The notes beneath the pieces were generated by a model that worked only from the letters and a program-made list of their open reading frames with translations, was not told the DNA's origin and did no database searches. This document shows positions 15,644 to 22,369 of a DNA stretch of 28,629 nt, one piece after another. This stretch comes from a virus, in the IMG/VR virus record IMGVR_UViG_3300043313_000921, positions 1-28,629 of that record; one strand, written 5' to 3'. The position numbers were made by a program, and so were the translations under genes. Numbering within the stretch: position 1 is the stretch's first letter; each line of letters begins with the position of its first letter.

Positions 15644-16120
15644 ATGTTGCATCTCACAGAAGGGGCAAAGGTTGTCGGGCTTCTTCCACCGGCGACCGAC
15701 GCGGCGGGGCGCACGAGCCGCTACATCACCGTGAAGGACGCGCTCCGTGCGTGGATCCTGGTCTACATGGACCAGGCCAATGCGGCTACGATCGCGCTGA
15801 CGCCGAAGCAGGCGACGGCGGTCGCTGGCACCGGCTCTAAGGTGCTGGCGAACGTCGTCCCGATTTGGGCATGTCTCGACGAGGTGACGACCGAGGCGCT
15901 TGTGCGGGCCGCGGACGGCACGTCGTATACGACCGATGCTGCGGTGAAGCGAAAAGTGGTGGCCTTCCAGATCGAGGCTGCGGCGCTTGACGTGGGCGGC
16001 GGGTTCGACTGCATCGCGATCACCACGGGTGCCTCGAACGTAGCGAACCTCACTGCGGCGGTCGCGATTCTGGAGCCGCGGTATCCGCAGGTGACGCCGC
16101 CGACGGTCATTACCGACTAG
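15644..16120 (+). CDS. Probable capsid-associated (decoration-like) protein, 158 aa
   Basis: A GTG at 15635 is possible but sits on the ribosome-binding site AAGGAG; the ATG at 15644, eight bases beyond it, is preferred. Residues about 2-60 (MLHLTEGAKVVGLLPPATDA, then TSRYITVKDALRAWILVYM) and the rest are Ala/Thr/Val-rich and probably beta-structured. Proteins of this size directly after the capsid gene often stabilise the shell or form the outer layer, and I recall related unnamed phage proteins. No motif proves the role. Confidence 0.6.
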   Translation: MLHLTEGAKVVGLLPPATDAAGRTSRYITVKDALRAWILVYMDQANAATIALTPKQATAVAGTGSKVLANVVPIWACLDEVTTEALVRAADGTSYTTDAAVKRKVVAFQIEAAALDVGGGFDCIAITTGASNVANLTAAVAILEPRYPQVTPPTVITD

Positions 16121-16151
16121 GTCGGGGCGGCTTTGCAGCAGGACCATGGGG

Positions 16152-16180
16152 ACGCCCGCCCAGCGCATCGGGCGGGCGTT
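16152..16180 (+). terminator. Strong hairpin after the capsid-associated gene
   Basis: ACGCCCGCCC (16152-16161) pairs perfectly with GGGCGGGCGT (16170-16179) around an eight-base loop. Only TT-C-T follows, so termination would be partial at best. It lies between the abundant head proteins and the head-closure gene, a good place for attenuation or for protecting the 3' end of the capsid message. Confidence 0.6.
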
Positions 16181-16198
16181 CTCGCATAAGAGGACTTG

Positions 16199-16513
16199 AT
16201 GATAGCAGCGGGTAGTCTCAACCATCTCGTTTCGATCACCACTCCGACGGAGACCGCTGGGGATGCGCAGGTCACCTACAACCTCGTCGCCAAGGTTTGG
16301 GCTTCGCGCAAGGACCTCGGCGGGACGGATAGATCCGGCCTAGTTGCGGAGGGCGCGACCGTCTTCCGGATCCGGTATCGCGCGGATTTCACCGTCAAGA
16401 TGTGCGTTGAGGAGATCGGTCGGCGCTGGGAGATCGATTCCATCTCCGATCCTGATGGAGCGCGGCAGATACTTGACCTCGTGACGCACGAGATTGTGAG
16501 CCTGGCGGCCTGA
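16199..16513 (+). CDS. Head closure / head-tail adaptor protein, 104 aa
   Basis: A TTG at 16196 gives one extra residue; the ATG at 16199, shortly after AGAGGA, is the better start. The pattern AAGSLNHLVSITTPTE (residues 3-18), then VWASRKDLGGTD, then FRIRYRADFT and a final RQILDLVTHEIV fits the SPP1 gp16 / HK97 gp7-like head-tail joining family. It seals the connector after packaging. It is followed in order by the gp10-like and tail terminator-position genes, the standard order. Confidence 0.85.
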   Translation: MIAAGSLNHLVSITTPTETAGDAQVTYNLVAKVWASRKDLGGTDRSGLVAEGATVFRIRYRADFTVKMCVEEIGRRWEIDSISDPDGARQILDLVTHEIVSLAA

Positions 16514-17013
16514 TGCCGAACCTTGAGACGGTCGTCATTGAGATCCCGCCCGAGCTCGAGCGGATGAACGGGAAAGAGGTCTGGCAGGAGATCCAGCGCG
16601 CCCTCCCGGAGGCGTTCCAGCCGCTACTCGGGGTACTCGAGGAGGGGGCGCCGGTCGGCAAGACCGGAAAGTTGCGACAGGCGGGGTTCGGCCTGCGGAT
16701 GACTGCGGTATCGGCCGGCCTGATCAATGGCGTCAAGGTCCTCGTCGGCTCTGGCGACCCCGTGGCGCACCTCGTGGCCGAGGGGCACGAGATCGTCCCG
16801 CGCGGGCCGGGCCGCGACTCCATCGACCAGGCGCCGCGGGGCAAGAAGCGGCAGCGCCGGGCGGAGCTGCGGGCGAGCCTCAAGGCGCGGCGAGAGGCCG
16901 GCGCGATCGGCTTCGTTCCCGGCAATCCATGGGTTGAGGACGCCTTTGAGTCCCAGCGGGCCGAGATCATCGCGAGCCTCGAGGCGCAGCTGCGGAGGAC
17001 ATTCGGCCAGTGA
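16513..17013 (+). CDS. HK97 gp10-like tail-completion protein, 166 aa
   Basis: The ATG at 16513 shares a base with the previous stop (TGATG). The protein has an N-terminal helical part, then APVGKTGKLRQAGFGLRM (about residues 46-63) and VAHLVAEGHEIVPRG (about 84-98), which match the TG-x-L and Y/HLVE-G-T positions of the gp10 family. A Lys/Arg-rich segment (about 109-128) and a PWVEDAF motif follow. It acts at the head-tail interface or in tail completion. Position between head closure and tail terminator supports this. Confidence 0.8.
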   Translation: MPNLETVVIEIPPELERMNGKEVWQEIQRALPEAFQPLLGVLEEGAPVGKTGKLRQAGFGLRMTAVSAGLINGVKVLVGSGDPVAHLVAEGHEIVPRGPGRDSIDQAPRGKKRQRRAELRASLKARREAGAIGFVPGNPWVEDAFESQRAEIIASLEAQLRRTFGQ

Positions 17014-17513
17014 TATACGATGCGGTCGAAAAGGCCCACGAGATCATCCTCGCCAACTATGCAACGGACATGGCGGCCGTGATCGCGAGCAAGGCGGGCC
17101 TGACGGGCATCGTCGCGACGGCGACCATCGAGAAGCGACAGGACGTTCGAAAGTCGATCACGCTTGGCGCGGCGAAGCCGACGATCAGCATCTGGGGCCG
17201 CGGTGCCGACACGCAGGCGAAGGTCGGGACCGGCTGGCGAGACAACGTGAATGCTGTCCTCCTCGACTACTTCTGCAATGGGACCGATCCCGTTGCGGTC
17301 GCGATCCAGGCTGAGCTCGCCGCCGAGGCGCTGATGCGCTGCGTCGACAAGATGCCGAACAGCGGCGGCTCGGGAGGCGTCTTCGGCGCGGCCGAGATGG
17401 TCGGGTCCGCGCGCGTCGACCTGAGTGATGGCTACGAGAAGGACGGCGCCGGGAAATGGTACAGGACCGCGCGCGTGACCTTCCCGCTGACCGATCGGGA
17501 CGAACCAGTCTAG
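17010..17513 (+). CDS. Probable tail terminator-position protein, 167 aa
   Basis: The GTG at 17010 overlaps the previous stop (GTGA). It is a soluble alpha/beta protein with an N-terminal helix (MIYDAVEKAHEIILANYATD), a central strand region (TISIWGRGADTQ), a DNVNAVLLDYF segment and a C-terminal strand (YRTARVTFPLTDRD) of the kind seen in tail-terminator proteins. Sequence marks are weak; the call rests on gene order between the gp10-like gene and the tail tube gene. Confidence 0.6.
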   Translation: MIYDAVEKAHEIILANYATDMAAVIASKAGLTGIVATATIEKRQDVRKSITLGAAKPTISIWGRGADTQAKVGTGWRDNVNAVLLDYFCNGTDPVAVAIQAELAAEALMRCVDKMPNSGGSGGVFGAAEMVGSARVDLSDGYEKDGAGKWYRTARVTFPLTDRDEPV

Positions 17514-17523
17514 GAGGCAACAG

Positions 17524-17715
17524 ATGGAAACGAAGAAAAAGACTGCAGCCGTGCCGGAAGAGGTAAAGACTACAGCCGTGCCGGAAGAGGTGAAGTCGCT
17601 GCGAACTGAGCCGACCAAAGAGGCGCCCAAGGGCGGATCCTACGACGCCGAGACGGGCGAGTGCCTCGAGGCGCCGCCGGAGGAGAGGGTCCACCAGCGC
17701 GAGCGGGAGGAGTAG
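17524..17715 (+). CDS. Small charged protein with an internal repeat, 63 aa
   Basis: GGAGG lies a few bases before the ATG at 17524. The protein is highly charged and probably disordered, made of Lys, Glu, Pro and Thr. TAAVPEEVK and TTAVPEEVK (about residues 7-24) are a direct repeat, matched by a 27-base repeat in the DNA. No Cys or membrane segment is needed for its composition. It lies just before the tail tube gene, three bases from its start, and may be a small tail-assembly accessory. The family is not recognised. Confidence 0.55.
   Translation: METKKKTAAVPEEVKTTAVPEEVKSLRTEPTKEAPKGGSYDAETGECLEAPPEERVHQREREE
17541..17594 (+). repeat. Tandem 27-base repeat, two copies
   Basis: Bases 17541-17567 and 17568-17594 are nearly identical and differ at only two positions. 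The unit is nine codons long, so copy number could change without breaking the frame of the small charged protein. Confidence 0.85.
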
Positions 17716-17718
17716 GGT

Positions 17719-18651
17719 ATGCCAGAAGTTGAACGGCTCGACGGTCTCCTGGCCAAAATCCAGCCGACCCCGTTTACGGACCCCGTGCCGGTCGTCGGCA
17801 CCGACGCCGTCCGGATCAACCGGAGGCTGTGGTCGAACATCGTCATCGACTACCAGTGGAAGAACATGCGCGAGGCCGTCGCGACCGGGACCATCTCCCG
17901 CGCGAAGCCAGCGCTCCCACGGGGCCGCTGGTGCAAGATTACCGTGGCCTGGGAGGCACGCGGGGCTGGCTCCGACGTCCCGCCCGAGGCCGACCCTTTG
18001 TTCCGCGCTTGCGGCTTCACGCAGATCGACGGAACCTCACTCTGGCAGTACACGCAGGCCTCGCAGTCGCATGAGATGGCGGCGCTATATGCCTACGCTG
18101 GCGGCGCTCTGTTCAAGCTTGGGGACTGTCGCGGTCGCTTCCGCTGGCCGCTCGCCGTCGGCGAGGTGGCGATCCACGAGTTCGTGATGTTCGGCATGCT
18201 GTTCGCGGATCCCGCGACGACGGCGTTGCCGGGCGGTTTCGTATACGATTCCACCGAACCGGTAGCTGGCGTCAATACGGGCCTTTCGGTTGGCGGCGTG
18301 GCGGTCGACTGGCTCTCGGGCGAGTTCGACCCGATCGGAATGGACCCCGAACTTCTCGAGTCCGGCAACGCGCTCGACGGAATTGCCGGGTTCGACTACG
18401 GTGATACGGACCCGCGCTTCAAGCTCAACTTCCGGAAGATCGCTCTCGCGACCTATGATCCGATGGCGGATCTCAAGGCCCGGACAACCCGGGCGCTGTT
18501 GATGACCTTCGGTCCGGCCGTCGCGTTCAATCGGATCAAGCTGGTGTCGACGAACCTCTCCCTCACGGAGCATCGGTTCGCTGCGGCGAAGGGGTTCGCC
18601 AATTGGGACCTTGACGCCTTCGTTGAGCAATGGACGCTGCAATTCGATTGA
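17719..18651 (+). CDS. Major tail tube protein, 310 aa
   Basis: The ATG follows GGAGGAGTAGGGT. The N-terminus (DGLLAKIQPTPFTDPVPVVG), the GTISRAKPALPRGRWCKITV segment (about residues 57-76), the DVPPEADPLFRACGFTQ segment (about 90-106) and the ALYAYAGGALFKLGDCRG region (about 121-138) match the pattern of phage tail tube proteins. A later AVAFNRIKLVSTNLSLTEHR and a final EQWTLQFD strand complete it. The tube forms the tail's hollow shaft. Gene order (terminator-position, tube, chaperones, tape measure) fits. Confidence 0.8.
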   Translation: MPEVERLDGLLAKIQPTPFTDPVPVVGTDAVRINRRLWSNIVIDYQWKNMREAVATGTISRAKPALPRGRWCKITVAWEARGAGSDVPPEADPLFRACGFTQIDGTSLWQYTQASQSHEMAALYAYAGGALFKLGDCRGRFRWPLAVGEVAIHEFVMFGMLFADPATTALPGGFVYDSTEPVAGVNTGLSVGGVAVDWLSGEFDPIGMDPELLESGNALDGIAGFDYGDTDPRFKLNFRKIALATYDPMADLKARTTRALLMTFGPAVAFNRIKLVSTNLSLTEHRFAAAKGFANWDLDAFVEQWTLQFD

Positions 18652-18661
18652 CCGCATGACC

Positions 18662-18703
18662 CCGGGGAGCGGCCCGCTATAAGCCAGGGCTGCCGCTTCC
18701 CGG
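18662..18703 (+). terminator. Strong hairpin after the tail tube gene
   Basis: CCGGGGAGCGGC (18662-18673) pairs with GCCGCTTCCCGG (18692-18703): 12 pairs with one G-U, around an 18-base loop. No T-run follows, so it is more likely an attenuator or a 3'-end protector than a full stop. It lies 10 bases after the tube stop. Confidence 0.55.
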
Positions 18704-18757
18704 ATCGCTTCCCTCCGGCCCAGTCCCCCAGCGACCGGGTCAGCCTCACCGAAGACC

Positions 18758-18772
18758 GCCGGCCTTGCCGGC
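18758..18772 (+). promoter_or_regulatory. Short perfect hairpin before the tail chaperone gene
   Basis: GCCGGC (18758-18763) and GCCGGC (18767-18772) pair around CTT. It ends 11 bases before the chaperone ATG at 18784 and would lie close to its ribosome-binding site (GGAT at 18775-18778), so it could lower initiation. This is inferred from position only. Confidence 0.35.
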
Positions 18773-18783
18773 ACGGATGACTC

Positions 18784-19179
18784 ATGCCAGACAACGACGC
18801 ACGCGACTCCTATATTGAGCTCGAACTCGAACTCCCGAACGGCGCGCCGATCACGGGACACCTGATTGGCTTCCGGACCGGCCTCACGCTCAAGGCGCTG
18901 CTCTACAAGTTCTCCGAGACGCTCGAGCAGGAGGACTTCAACAAGCTCTGGGCGAAGTTCGAGGAGGCGACCGGCATCACCGAGGCGGCGCTGATCGAGA
19001 AACTCGGGAAGCTGCCGTCGGGCGAGCCGAAGATCACGATGCTCGAGCTGACGGACCTGATCAGCCGTTTCATCTACGCGCTGCGGCCAGGGCGTACCGC
19101 GGCCCGTCTGGGGACTATGACGCCCGGGTCTACCGTGGCCCCCGCGGCACCCGCATCGGCCGTGCTGACGGGCGCGTGA
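18784..19179 (+). CDS. Tail assembly chaperone-position protein 1, 131 aa
   Basis: It starts after a 132-base gap from the tail tube gene. The N-terminal half is a strand-rich domain (YIELELELPNGAPITGHLIG) leading to helices (LKALLYKFSETLEQEDFNKL, about residues 37-56). The C-terminus is Pro/Ala/Thr-rich. The size, position between tube and tape measure, and overlap with a second small gene in the -1 frame fit the G / G-T pair of siphoviruses, which chaperone the tape measure. A GTGA overlap gives ordinary translation of the second gene; the -1 frame is also open upstream. Confidence 0.65.
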   Translation: MPDNDARDSYIELELELPNGAPITGHLIGFRTGLTLKALLYKFSETLEQEDFNKLWAKFEEATGITEAALIEKLGKLPSGEPKITMLELTDLISRFIYALRPGRTAARLGTMTPGSTVAPAAPASAVLTGA

Positions 19180-19469
19180 GCGGCGAGGTCCCGGCGGAGC
19201 AGCCCCCGAGCCTCGTCGACATGGTCGGGGATTATCTGGACCGCTACAAGCACTATCCGCCTGAGGCCATGACCTGGCACGAGTTCACGAGCCTCGTCGA
19301 TCGCACTGGGCGCTACGAGGCGCGCGAGCGGGTCTTCCGAGCGGACGCCTTCCAACTCGCCCAGCCCGCGAACGACGGCGCTGAGCTGGCCATGAAGTCG
19401 ATGCACAAGGCAGCGCTCGAGCGGCTCGCCGGCATCGGCCGACCAAGCTTCCCGAGGGGGGTAGCCTGA
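19176..19469 (+). CDS. Tail assembly chaperone-position protein 2, 97 aa
   Basis: The GTG at 19176 overlaps the previous stop (GTGA). It is a soluble helical protein with MVGDYLDRYKHYPPEAMTWH (about residues 16-35) and EFTSLVDRTGRYEAR. It lies in the -1 frame relative to the preceding gene, and that frame has no stop for well over 50 codons upstream, so a frameshifted fusion is possible. I found no classic slippery heptamer. It ends with the bases GTAGCCTGA next to the HNH gene. Confidence 0.65.
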   Translation: MSGEVPAEQPPSLVDMVGDYLDRYKHYPPEAMTWHEFTSLVDRTGRYEARERVFRADAFQLAQPANDGAELAMKSMHKAALERLAGIGRPSFPRGVA

Positions 19470-20149
19470 CGACCTGTATCTGCGGGGCGGTGGCGATCGC
19501 ACGCGGACTCTGCCGACGGCACTACCAAGCCGCCTGGAAGGCCGATGCCTTGGATGTTCACGCCCGCCTGCATTGGGGGCGTGGGACTCGCCCGTGCTCG
19601 GTCGAGCACTGCAGGAAGTCGATCTACGGGGGCGCGCGCGGTCTCTGTCCGATGCACTACCGCCGGTGGCAGCGCGAGCAGGAACGTGGAACGGGGTTGT
19701 ATGGCTGCTCGGATTGCGGGCACCGATTCGCGACACTGAAGGCGGCTAGCATTCATCGCAGCCGAATGCACGGTTACGGCGGTGATCGTGACGCCGCGCT
19801 CCAGCGTTATCTGGAAGCGCACCGCAAGCAGATCATTGCGCGCGCGAACGCATGGAAGGCATCACATCGTGAGCGTCACAGGGAGCTTTGCCGCTTCAAG
19901 GAAAATCGCCGTAGGGCAAGGAAAATCAGAGCCCAAGGGACGGCATCCGCCGCCCAATTGGATGCGCGGATCGCGTTCTACGGCTGGCGCTGCTGGATCT
20001 GTGGTGCTCCCTGGGAACACCTAGACCATGTTATTCCCCTAGCGCGCGGCGGTAGCAACTGGCCTAGCAATTTTCGGCCAGCCTGCGCTTCCTGCAATCG
20101 TCACAAGCACACAACCATGCCACATCTGGTGGCGAGGGTGCGACCGTAG
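19466..20149 (+). CDS. HNH endonuclease with three zinc-finger-like modules, 227 aa
   Basis: The usual start would be the GTG at 19490, but that removes Cys4 and Cys6 of the first module. The CTG at 19466 keeps them, lies seven bases after GAGGG (19454-19458), and overlaps the previous stop as CTGA, so I take it as the start. In order: Cys4, Cys6, Cys16, His19; Cys44, Cys49, Cys61, His64 (both of the ARGLC-x2-HY type); a C2H2 finger (Cys81, Cys84, His97, His102); then the HNH core with Cys176, Cys179, HLDHVIPLARGGSN (Asp187, His188), Asn202 and Cys207-Cys210-Asn211. It is probably a free-standing homing endonuclease lodged in the tail operon. Confidence 0.8.
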   Translation: MTTCICGAVAIARGLCRRHYQAAWKADALDVHARLHWGRGTRPCSVEHCRKSIYGGARGLCPMHYRRWQREQERGTGLYGCSDCGHRFATLKAASIHRSRMHGYGGDRDAALQRYLEAHRKQIIARANAWKASHRERHRELCRFKENRRRARKIRAQGTASAAQLDARIAFYGWRCWICGAPWEHLDHVIPLARGGSNWPSNFRPACASCNRHKHTTMPHLVARVRP

Positions 20150-20160
20150 CGTTCGACTTT

Positions 20161-21510
20161 TTGGTAAGAGCCTTCTTTTCAGACTCCGGCCTCTCGGCTG
20201 GACTTGAGAAGGCGAACGACCAGCTCCGGCAACTGAAGCGCTCCGGGCCGGACGCCGGGCAAGGCGTGCGGGGAGTCGAGCAGGGGATCCGGATGCTTGC
20301 CTTCCAGGCGGTGGGCATCCCGGGGCCGCTCGGGCGCGTGGCGAGTGGGCTGCTGCAGATCGGCGGCGGATCTGCGCTCATGGTTGGGGCCGTGGCCGGC
20401 CTCGCGCTGGTCGGCTTCGCGATCCGCGCCCTGACGAAGGACGCTCGGGACAACGCGCAGGCGCAGAAGGACATGATAGCCGAGATCGCGAAGCTCGGGC
20501 CCTCTGGCGTCGCTCATGCTGCCCAACTCAAGATCGCCGACCTGATTCAGGAACGCGACCAGCCAACGCTTGCCCAGCGGTTCAAGCGCGCACCTCTCTT
20601 GTCGGGACCGCGGATCGGCGGTGGCTGGCGCCCCGAGGAGCTCGAGCAGATCAACCGGGAGATCGCCGAGCAGCAGAACATCATCAACAAGGCGATGCAG
20701 GACTTTGCCGATGCGGCGACCCGGGCGAAGCAGGACGCGGCCCTCGGAATGCGCCAGGCGATCGACCGTCAGAAGATGAGTGGCGCGCTTATGCCAGGCG
20801 GGGAGTTAGCCTCCGACCTCGACGTGCGCCAGCGCATGCGTCAGAACGAATTGCAGGCCGATCCACGGACCCGCGATGTCGCGATCCAGGTCGCGGCCGA
20901 GGAGCGGCGGGCGGCCGCTATCAATCTCTCGACTGACGCGCAGAAGAATGCGCGGGAGGCCTCGGAGGATGCCGCGATCGCGAACCGGATGCTGTGGGCC
21001 TCCGAGCAAGACGTAACGGCGGCGCTCCGGATCGAGGAGCTCGTGCGAGCCGGGATGCCGCGCGCGATTGCGCAGACCACGGCGGCGCGAGAGCGGGAGA
21101 CGGCCGCGAACGTCAAGGCGGTTAGCGTCTTGCGGTCGCAGCTGCCGCAGGCCTTCGCGGCAATGGGCGCCGCAGCGGCGGAGTCAATGCAGGCGGTCGT
21201 GCAAAGTGCCCTCCAGTCGGTCACGCAGATCGCGCAGGCCCTGCCCGGCGTGACGCCGATCGAGTCGAGCGTCATCGGCTTCGTCGGTGGGCTGCTGGGC
21301 GGCCTATTCGGGCGCTCGAGGCCGCTGCCGGTCGAGGTTACCAATGCCGCAGACCTGCGGCCCGAAGGGATCGACCGCTTCACGCTGCAGATTCTCTCGT
21401 CGTCGACGGGGGAGATGATGGACGAGATCGTCTACGAACTCGGGCGGCGGACCCGCCTTGATCGAGTCATCCGGATCCCGCGCGGCGTCCTCGTCCGGGT
21501 AGGGGGATAA
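20161..21510 (+). CDS. Tape measure protein, about 450 aa
   Basis: It is the longest helical protein between the chaperones and the distal tail genes. It has a central membrane-like segment (ALMVGAVAGLALVGFAIRAL, about residues 72-91), long Ala/Glu/Arg helices (about 110-350) and a second hydrophobic stretch (SSVIGFVGGLLGGLFG, about 369-384). The start is uncertain. TTG 20161 has no ribosome-binding site. GAGGG at 20134-20138 instead points to 20146, where the codon is GTA, giving VAFDFLVRAFF, a natural-looking start for this family. No ATG or GTG exists in between. It sets tail length and helps DNA entry. Confidence 0.75.
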   Translation: MVRAFFSDSGLSAGLEKANDQLRQLKRSGPDAGQGVRGVEQGIRMLAFQAVGIPGPLGRVASGLLQIGGGSALMVGAVAGLALVGFAIRALTKDARDNAQAQKDMIAEIAKLGPSGVAHAAQLKIADLIQERDQPTLAQRFKRAPLLSGPRIGGGWRPEELEQINREIAEQQNIINKAMQDFADAATRAKQDAALGMRQAIDRQKMSGALMPGGELASDLDVRQRMRQNELQADPRTRDVAIQVAAEERRAAAINLSTDAQKNAREASEDAAIANRMLWASEQDVTAALRIEELVRAGMPRAIAQTTAARERETAANVKAVSVLRSQLPQAFAAMGAAAAESMQAVVQSALQSVTQIAQALPGVTPIESSVIGFVGGLLGGLFGRSRPLPVEVTNAADLRPEGIDRFTLQILSSSTGEMMDEIVYELGRRTRLDRVIRIPRGVLVRVGG

Positions 21511-21511
21511 T

Positions 21512-22369
21512 ATGGGCCAGCCGGTCTTCCTCGTCCGCAACCTCTTTAGTCGGCGCATCTACCCGCTACACATCCTCGCCGCGACGGCCGCCTCGGGGGC
21601 TGGGGAGATTGCCGGCAATGAGTTCGCTCGGATCGGCGACGCCTGCCGCGACCCCTTCGACTACTGGACGAACGAAACGGCGAACACGGAGGTCCGCGGC
21701 GCGGTGACGTGCGATCGCTCCCGATCGGCCGATACCTGCGTGATCGACCGCGGGCACAACCTGGCCGGGAAGCAGGTGATCGGGGAGGTCGCCGACGTCT
21801 CCGACTTCTCGAGCGCGCAAGTGGCGTTCGATTGTGTCCTGCCGACGGTGACGGCGACTGGAGATATCGACGACGCCCTCGGCGTCCGGACCGAGGAGGG
21901 CGCGTGGATCAAGCGGTTCCCCATGCGGTCCGGGAAATATTGGCGAGTTCGGATCCCGGCGATGGGCGCCTCCCTGAAGCCGCAGGTCGTGAACATTTGG
22001 CTCGACCTGGCCTGGTCGCCAGCGCTGCTCGATACGCCGATCGCGCCGGACTCCCATGAGATCGGCGGGAGCGCCTCGGTTACGCAGTCTGGATGGGAGA
22101 TCCGATCGGGCGTCTGGGTCCGCCGAAAGGGCCGGGTCTCAATGCGGCTGATGCTTCCTCTGGATTACAGCGTCGCGCGTGATCAGATCCAGTACCAATT
22201 CGGCCTCAATCGGCCGATGTGGATCATTCACGACGAGGAGCAGGCGGACCGGGCGGTCCTTGCCCTGCCGCGGCTCGGGACGATCGAGATCGAGCAGAGG
22301 GGCCGCAACTGGTTCTATCCGCGCGTCGACTTCGAGTGGACCGAGCATAGCGCGAAGGAGGCTGCCTAG
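21512..22369 (+). CDS. Distal tail-type protein, 285 aa
   Basis: The ATG at 21512 follows GGGGGAT. The protein is beta-rich, with an N-terminal LVRNLFSRRIYPLHILAAT (about residues 7-25), DPFDYWTNETANTEVRG (about 47-63), a DRGHNLAGKQV segment (about 79-89) and a C-terminal FYPRVDFEWTEH. This order resembles phage proteins with a discoidin/galactose-binding-like domain next to the tape measure. It is at the position of Dit, which caps the tube at the tip. The name is by position and fold impression, not by a proven match. Confidence 0.6.
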   Translation: MGQPVFLVRNLFSRRIYPLHILAATAASGAGEIAGNEFARIGDACRDPFDYWTNETANTEVRGAVTCDRSRSADTCVIDRGHNLAGKQVIGEVADVSDFSSAQVAFDCVLPTVTATGDIDDALGVRTEEGAWIKRFPMRSGKYWRVRIPAMGASLKPQVVNIWLDLAWSPALLDTPIAPDSHEIGGSASVTQSGWEIRSGVWVRRKGRVSMRLMLPLDYSVARDQIQYQFGLNRPMWIIHDEEQADRAVLALPRLGTIEIEQRGRNWFYPRVDFEWTEHSAKEAA

